Below are positions 16,044 through 20,244 of a stretch of 20,244 nucleotides of DNA, in pieces; the first letter of the stretch is position 1; each line of letters starts with the position of its first letter. Source of the stretch: Bacteroidales bacterium (lineage in GTDB: Bacteria; Bacteroidota; Bacteroidia; Bacteroidales; ML635J-15); assembly GCA_017997855.1 (NCBI GenBank), contig JAGOEF010000007.1:1-20244 (forward strand), written 5' to 3'. The position numbers were made by a program, and so were the translations under genes. The notes beneath the pieces were generated by a model. That model was not told the DNA's origin. It made no database searches and worked only from the letters and a program-made list of their open reading frames with translations.

Positions 16044-18449
16044 TTACATCTTTCCTGCATTTTGCGTACCCCGGTCACCCTGCCGGAATTTGTACTGCAA
16101 TGAGGCAAATATCATGGGTTGATACCTCGACCCATAGTTATTGGTGTTCCAGATTATTCCGGCATATTCGGTGTAATCGCCATGCTTCATCAGATTGTTC
16201 AGAATATTGCTTACACCAAGTGTGCACATCAGACTATTGCTGAAAAATTTGCGCGTAATACTTGCCGAGGAGTCGAAATATCCAAACGAATATCCATCGA
16301 TTCTGATTTCGCGGCTTACATAATTCACATATAATGTTGCCGAAGTTTTTTGATTGAAGCGTATATCAGAGCTAAGTTTCAGCTCATATCCGAAGTTTTT
16401 CTTGTCAACATTCTCACTCAGGTTTTCAGCCTTAATGTTGGTATGGTATATCCTCGACGAAAAATTGAGGTCAATTATTGATTTCAGCGATACAAATGCC
16501 GATAAATCGATACCGGTGCTTGTGTTTTTACCAATATTTTCGGGCATACTAATCCATATACTTTCTGTTACCGGAAGCGTTAAATACGAAATATCGTTAC
16601 GGGTTAGGCTGTAGAAAACGTCAAGGTTAATATTCCATGTGTTTTTATTCAGCGTATATCCAATAAAAAAATTGTGATAATTTACCGGTTCAAGGGCGGG
16701 ATTTCCAACATTCCATGAGTAAGGACTCTGCTTGTCAATAAAATCACAGACCTGCGTGTAGTAGGGCGTTTGTACACTATGCGAATAGCTGATTTTAAAA
16801 TCGTTGATGCTGTCGGCAGAATAGATGATTGTAGCCGAGGGAGATGGGTTAATGTAATATTTTTTAAAAACAAAACTGGTATCTACTGATTGCTCATCAT
16901 AACGAAGGTAATCAATGTCGTTGAGATTATAATCGAGAGATAACCCGGCATCAATTTTCCATTTTCCTAGTGTTGTGCCAAAACGTGAATACACCGTATG
17001 CGACTGAGTTATTGCCTGAGTATTTCCGCTGGTTGGAAGATATTCTATTTCGTTGATATACGACAATTCTTCCTGATTGTTTTTCAGGCTGAACCATCCC
17101 CGCCAACCCAAATTCCACCGGGTTTTATTGCTAAAGGGGTGATTATAGTAAACGCCGGTCCAAATCCCTGAATTATTAAGTTCGGTGACGTCGCTATAAG
17201 CCGTTGATTGAGTAATGGGTATTCCCGAAAGAAAGTAGTATTTGTAAATATTGTCCGATTCATGATGATTGAATTGTTGCTGACATCCGGCGTAAGCCGA
17301 TATTTCCCTGCCCAGCGAATCGAAACTGTGGTAATAGTATGCGTTTAACCAAACATTCCGATATTGGTAGCTATAATCAGATAGCACTGTGTAGCGGTTG
17401 AAATAATCTGCATTGGGTCCGGTGGTCGATAGTTGATTGCTTTCGCCCGGATAAGAACCGCCATACCGGTATAAACCCAGCGAAAAAAACATACGGGTAT
17501 TCATACTTGGGGTGTAGCGTAATCCCCCGTAATTCCAGAAGTAATCAACGTTGCTGATACTGGAGCCGGTATTTGTCAGACTATAACTTGTTCCGTTAAA
17601 AGTCTGACTGCCATAGCTTTCGCTGCGGCTGCTTGAATATTCATGGTAATAATTCAGGTTCGCAAAAAACAGAAGGTTTTTATACTTATAGTTCAGATTG
17701 CCAAAGCCAGATCCATGATGTAAATCGCGAAAGTTTGCGGTTCCTCCCTTTACCTGAGCCAATCCACTTAACCCGTCGGTAGCCATGTTTTTCATTTTTA
17801 TGTTAATGACTCCGCCTTTTTGCGAACCACTTTGCAACGATGCATCGATAACTTCGATTTTTATTACCAGAGCGACAGGAATCATTTCGAGGTTAGGATA
17901 AATATATTGTGATGGCATATCGTCAATATAAATGGTTGCACCAGCTCCTTTGTATTTTACGTTGCCGGCTTCATCAACCGTAACACCCGGAAGAGTCCGT
18001 AACAAATCGAAAATGTTTTTGGCTGCCGATACTTTGGCTTCGTTCATTGTGTACACCTTACGATCGAATTTTTGCTCTACGTAGCGTGTTGATCCTTCAA
18101 CCACCGCCTCTTCAAGTTCAGCTGCCGACCGGCTTAAACCGATAATGCCGGTGTTGTGTTTTGAACCTAGTTTTTCGGGTAAATCAATTCGTTTTGACAC
18201 ATACCCCGTATAATTTACTATCAGATGGTACTGTTGTTCACACGAAAGGTATTTTATTCTAAACTCGCCTTTTTCGTTGCTCATGCAGCCCGAAACAACC
18301 GAATCTGACTCATTCAGTACCGATATATTCCCGTATGCAAGAAATTCATGGCTAACCGAATCCGTAATACTCCCCGATATTTCACAGAATTGCGCTTGAA
18401 GTGATAGATAACAACCTAACAAACAAATGAATATTGAAAACCCTTTCAT
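16044..18449 (-). CDS. Outer-membrane beta-barrel protein with carboxypeptidase-like and plug domains
   Basis: 801 residues. A signal peptide ends near residue 19-20 (LSLQAQ). Residues ~22-108 are a carboxypeptidase-regulatory-like domain (GSITDSVSHEFLAYGNISVL, NEKGEFRIKY). Residues ~120-215 are plug-like (NIFDLLRTLPGVTVDEAGNV, GATIYIDDMPS, IEVIDASLQSGSQKGGVINI). The rest (~220-790) alternates aromatic-rich strands as in the Outer membrane beta-barrel family (OMP_b-brl_3 type), TonB-receptor relatives whose ligands are mostly unknown. The last strand (FASLQYKFR) is followed by about 12 extra polar residues, so it does not end on an aromatic residue. It converges on the mannosidase gene with a 5-base gap and no terminator, and diverges from the glycosyltransferase pair. 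I see no clear promoter upstream. Confidence 0.88.
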   Translation of the reverse strand: MKGFSIFICLLGCYLSLQAQFCEISGSITDSVSHEFLAYGNISVLNESDSVVSGCMSNEKGEFRIKYLSCEQQYHLIVNYTGYVSKRIDLPEKLGSKHNTGIIGLSRSAAELEEAVVEGSTRYVEQKFDRKVYTMNEAKVSAAKNIFDLLRTLPGVTVDEAGNVKYKGAGATIYIDDMPSQYIYPNLEMIPVALVIKIEVIDASLQSGSQKGGVINIKMKNMATDGLSGLAQVKGGTANFRDLHHGSGFGNLNYKYKNLLFFANLNYYHEYSSSRSESYGSQTFNGTSYSLTNTGSSISNVDYFWNYGGLRYTPSMNTRMFFSLGLYRYGGSYPGESNQLSTTGPNADYFNRYTVLSDYSYQYRNVWLNAYYYHSFDSLGREISAYAGCQQQFNHHESDNIYKYYFLSGIPITQSTAYSDVTELNNSGIWTGVYYNHPFSNKTRWNLGWRGWFSLKNNQEELSYINEIEYLPTSGNTQAITQSHTVYSRFGTTLGKWKIDAGLSLDYNLNDIDYLRYDEQSVDTSFVFKKYYINPSPSATIIYSADSINDFKISYSHSVQTPYYTQVCDFIDKQSPYSWNVGNPALEPVNYHNFFIGYTLNKNTWNINLDVFYSLTRNDISYLTLPVTESIWISMPENIGKNTSTGIDLSAFVSLKSIIDLNFSSRIYHTNIKAENLSENVDKKNFGYELKLSSDIRFNQKTSATLYVNYVSREIRIDGYSFGYFDSSASITRKFFSNSLMCTLGVSNILNNLMKHGDYTEYAGIIWNTNNYGSRYQPMIFASLQYKFRQGDRGTQNAGKM

Positions 18450-18624
18450 AACGGTAAATTTTCAGCTAATTAAATCAATTCACTTTTGAATTTTGTGTTT
18501 TTATATAATAATTATGAAAACTTTAACACTGTACAATTACTTGAGATTCTGTTTGGGCTTTTTTAACAGCTTTCTCGAAGCTTAATTATCAGTTTTTTTT
18601 GCAAACTTTGCGTTTTATTTTTTT

Positions 18625-19851
18625 GTGAAGAAAGTCCTGTATATATCGTATGATGGCATGACTGACCCCCTGGGGCAGTCGCAGGTTATTCCATATTTGC
18701 AAAAATTGGCCGGATATAATTATGAGATACATATCTTATCAGCTGAAAAACCTATGCAATATGAGGGAAGGAAAGAGTATATATCGGGATTACTTCAAGC
18801 ATCCAATATTTACTGGCACCCAATTGGATATACAAAAAAGCCACCGGTTTTATCAACCATTAAAGACGTATTCAAATTAATTGGTCATGCAAAAAAACTG
18901 CATCGTCAATTCGATTTTCAGATTGTACACTGCCGCTCATATATTGCTGCTTTTGCAGGAATTGCACTGAAGAAAAACTTTGGAGTGAAATTTTTGTTTG
19001 ATATGCGTGGTTTCTATGCCGATGAACGGGTTGATGGAGATTTGTGGCCACAGGGAAATCCGGTTTACAAAATGGTATATCGATATTTTAAACGCCGCGA
19101 AAAACAGTTTTTCAATCAGGCCGATTACACCATCAGCCTAACCTATAAAGGGCGTGATATTATTCATGGGTTCGAAGGTTTTGCTAAAATCCCCATCGAA
19201 GTTATTCCCTGTTGTGCCGACATATCGCTTTTCGATTATCATCGAACCGATTCTGCTAAGCAGGATGTACTGAGAAAGGAATTACAACTTGATATACAAC
19301 ACTATACATTGTGCTATCTGGGTTCGTTGGGAACCTGGTATATGCCCGATGAAATGATGTTGTTTTTCGGCTTACTGCTCCAAAAAAAGCCCGAAGCCCG
19401 GTTTTTATTTATCACCAGAGACGACCCGTCATCAATTTACGACCTGGCCGATACGTATAATGTTCCTCACGACACCATACGAATCAGGCCTGCACATCGC
19501 GAAGAAGTTCCCTTACTGATTTCGCTGTGCCGGGCATCGTTGTTTTTTATTAAACCGGTTTTTTCGAAAAGTGCATCTTCTCCTACAAAACTGGCAGAAT
19601 TGCTTGGAATGGGCGTTCCTGTAGTTTGCAATGCAGGGGTTGGCGATATCGACAGGTTTGTACCTGAATATCGGCTGGGCATACTTATCGAAAAGACTGA
19701 TGAGGCGGGTTTTAGACAGGCAATTAATCATATTGATGATCTTGATGCAATCGACAGGGAACATCTGCGTTCGGTTGCCGACGAACTGTTTTCACTCGAA
19801 CGGGGTGTCGAAAGATATGTAAAGGTTTACAATCAATTGTCGGCTTCATGA
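18625..19851 (+). CDS. Family 4-like glycosyltransferase
   Basis: 408 residues, GT-B fold type. The N-terminal domain begins KKVLYISYDGMTDPLGQSQV (2-21), typical of GT4 enzymes, with HCRSYIAAFAG (102-112) and LFDMRGFYADERVDG (124-138). The C-terminal domain has VIPCCADISLF (193-203), LGSLGTWY (232-239) and SSPTKLAELLGMGVPVVCNAG (318-338). The first Glu of the usual E-x7-E nucleotide-sugar motif is an alanine here (A317), leaving only E325. The enzyme should transfer a sugar from an activated donor to a lipid-linked or surface glycan on the cytoplasmic side; donor and acceptor are unknown. The start codon is GTG; no in-frame ATG lies upstream, and the next Met (residue 12) would remove the first beta strand. 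It overlaps the next gene by four bases (ATGA), so the two are co-translated. Confidence 0.92.
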   Translation: MKKVLYISYDGMTDPLGQSQVIPYLQKLAGYNYEIHILSAEKPMQYEGRKEYISGLLQASNIYWHPIGYTKKPPVLSTIKDVFKLIGHAKKLHRQFDFQIVHCRSYIAAFAGIALKKNFGVKFLFDMRGFYADERVDGDLWPQGNPVYKMVYRYFKRREKQFFNQADYTISLTYKGRDIIHGFEGFAKIPIEVIPCCADISLFDYHRTDSAKQDVLRKELQLDIQHYTLCYLGSLGTWYMPDEMMLFFGLLLQKKPEARFLFITRDDPSSIYDLADTYNVPHDTIRIRPAHREEVPLLISLCRASLFFIKPVFSKSASSPTKLAELLGMGVPVVCNAGVGDIDRFVPEYRLGILIEKTDEAGFRQAINHIDDLDAIDREHLRSVADELFSLERGVERYVKVYNQLSAS

Positions 19852-20244
19852 AAACATTGCTGGCAATAGTACAACACCGCAAGGGGCGATCGCCCGGGCA
19901 ACGTTTTCGCATCGAGCATTTTATTCCTTACCTCGAAAGCCGGGGTTATTCCATTGTTTTTTCGAATTATCTCACTGAAGCTGACGACAGGATATTTTAT
20001 TCTTCCGGCAGGTACTTTCAAAAAATGAAGATTGCCCTGAAATGCTTTATACACCGGTGGCGCGACCTGAAAACAGCGCGTAACTGTGACATTGTTTTTG
20101 TGTATCGCGAAGCCCACATGCTGGGAACAACCTTCTTCGAGAGAAGGTTCTCGAAACTGCCTGCCCGTTTGGTTTTCGATTTCGATGATTCTATTTGGTT
20201 GAACGACACCAGCGATGGAAACAAGAAACTGGCATGGATGAAGC
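19848..20244 (+). CDS. Second glycosyltransferase, N-terminal part (runs off the right edge)
   Basis: The ATG at 19848 overlaps the preceding TGA stop in an ATGA junction. The open frame continues for 132 codons to the window edge. The translation starts MKTLLAIVQHRKGRSPGQRF, then IEHFIPYLESRGY, VFVYREAHMLG and LVFDFDDSIWL. The SPGQRFRIEHFIPYL pattern and the FDFDDSIWL block are typical of the N-terminal domain of GT4-like glycosyltransferases in polysaccharide clusters. The catalytic half is outside the window, so the exact family is open. The arrangement suggests a glycan-synthesis operon continuing to the right. Confidence 0.85.
   Translation, partial: MKTLLAIVQHRKGRSPGQRFRIEHFIPYLESRGYSIVFSNYLTEADDRIFYSSGRYFQKMKIALKCFIHRWRDLKTARNCDIVFVYREAHMLGTTFFERRFSKLPARLVFDFDDSIWLNDTSDGNKKLAWMK

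Noticed and set aside
13027..18449. A polysaccharide-utilization locus with a SusC-like transporter
   Set aside because: The barrel protein lacks SusC features, no SusD-like lipoprotein is present, and the two genes are convergent rather than in one operon.
18568..18582. Small hairpin AGCTT/AAGCT before a T-run
   Set aside because: The stem is only 5 bp and the T-run is separated by about eight bases, so it does not look like a terminator.
18514..18585. A 23-codon ORF (ATG to TAA) between the outer-membrane barrel gene and the glycosyltransferase, possible leader peptide
   Set aside because: No repeat of codons, no attenuator hairpin and no clear promoter; such short frames are common by chance in AT-rich gaps.
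18603..18610. AAACTTTG as a -7 element for the glycosyltransferase gene
   Set aside because: One mismatch to TAnnTTTG and no -33 element at the right distance; too weak to list.

Overview
The window reads as a chromosomal segment of a member of the Bacteroidota (formerly Bacteroidetes). The evidence is a type IX secretion (T9SS) type-B sorting domain on a giant SprB-repeat protein, carboxypeptidase-like domains fused to TonB-type outer-membrane barrels, a GH92 mannosidase with Bacteroidota-style accessory modules, and a series of promoters matching the Bacteroidota -33 TTTG / -7 TAnnTTTG consensus. No tRNA, rRNA, CRISPR array, phage gene, transposase or insertion sequence was seen. No gene-free stretch exceeds 300 bases; the longest is 1100-1346.

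Left part (1-6177, all minus strand): the N-terminal 366 residues of a TonB-dependent receptor run off the left edge. Upstream of it, behind a terminator, lies a two-gene unit. A 179-residue secreted protein is followed, one base after its stop codon, by a 1429-residue exported protein. That protein has an unrecognised ~540-residue N-terminal region, a SprB-repeat block, two PKD domains and a type-B sorting domain. Its first ~770 residues are almost free of lysine and arginine, which is the strongest anomaly in the window.

Middle part (6358-12923): a lipoprotein of unknown function (+) converges on hemW (-) across a shared hairpin. hemW and xth (exonuclease III) are divergent, with back-to-back promoters. 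xth converges on asnB (asparagine synthetase), and fumC (class II fumarase) lies upstream of asnB on the same strand. These are ordinary housekeeping genes, apparently transcribed mostly as single units.

Right part (13027-20244): a three-module GH92 alpha-mannosidase (+) is divergent from fumC and ends 5 bases from a convergent outer-membrane beta-barrel gene (-). Upstream of that barrel gene, and divergent from it, a glycosyltransferase pair begins (+, overlapping ATGA). Its second member runs off the right edge, which suggests a surface-polysaccharide cluster continuing beyond the window.

I do not see a complete new multi-gene system. The best candidate for something undescribed is the secreted-protein / giant lysine-arginine-poor T9SS protein pair at 1347-6177. 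Functions of recognised families rest on motifs read by eye; no database search was run.
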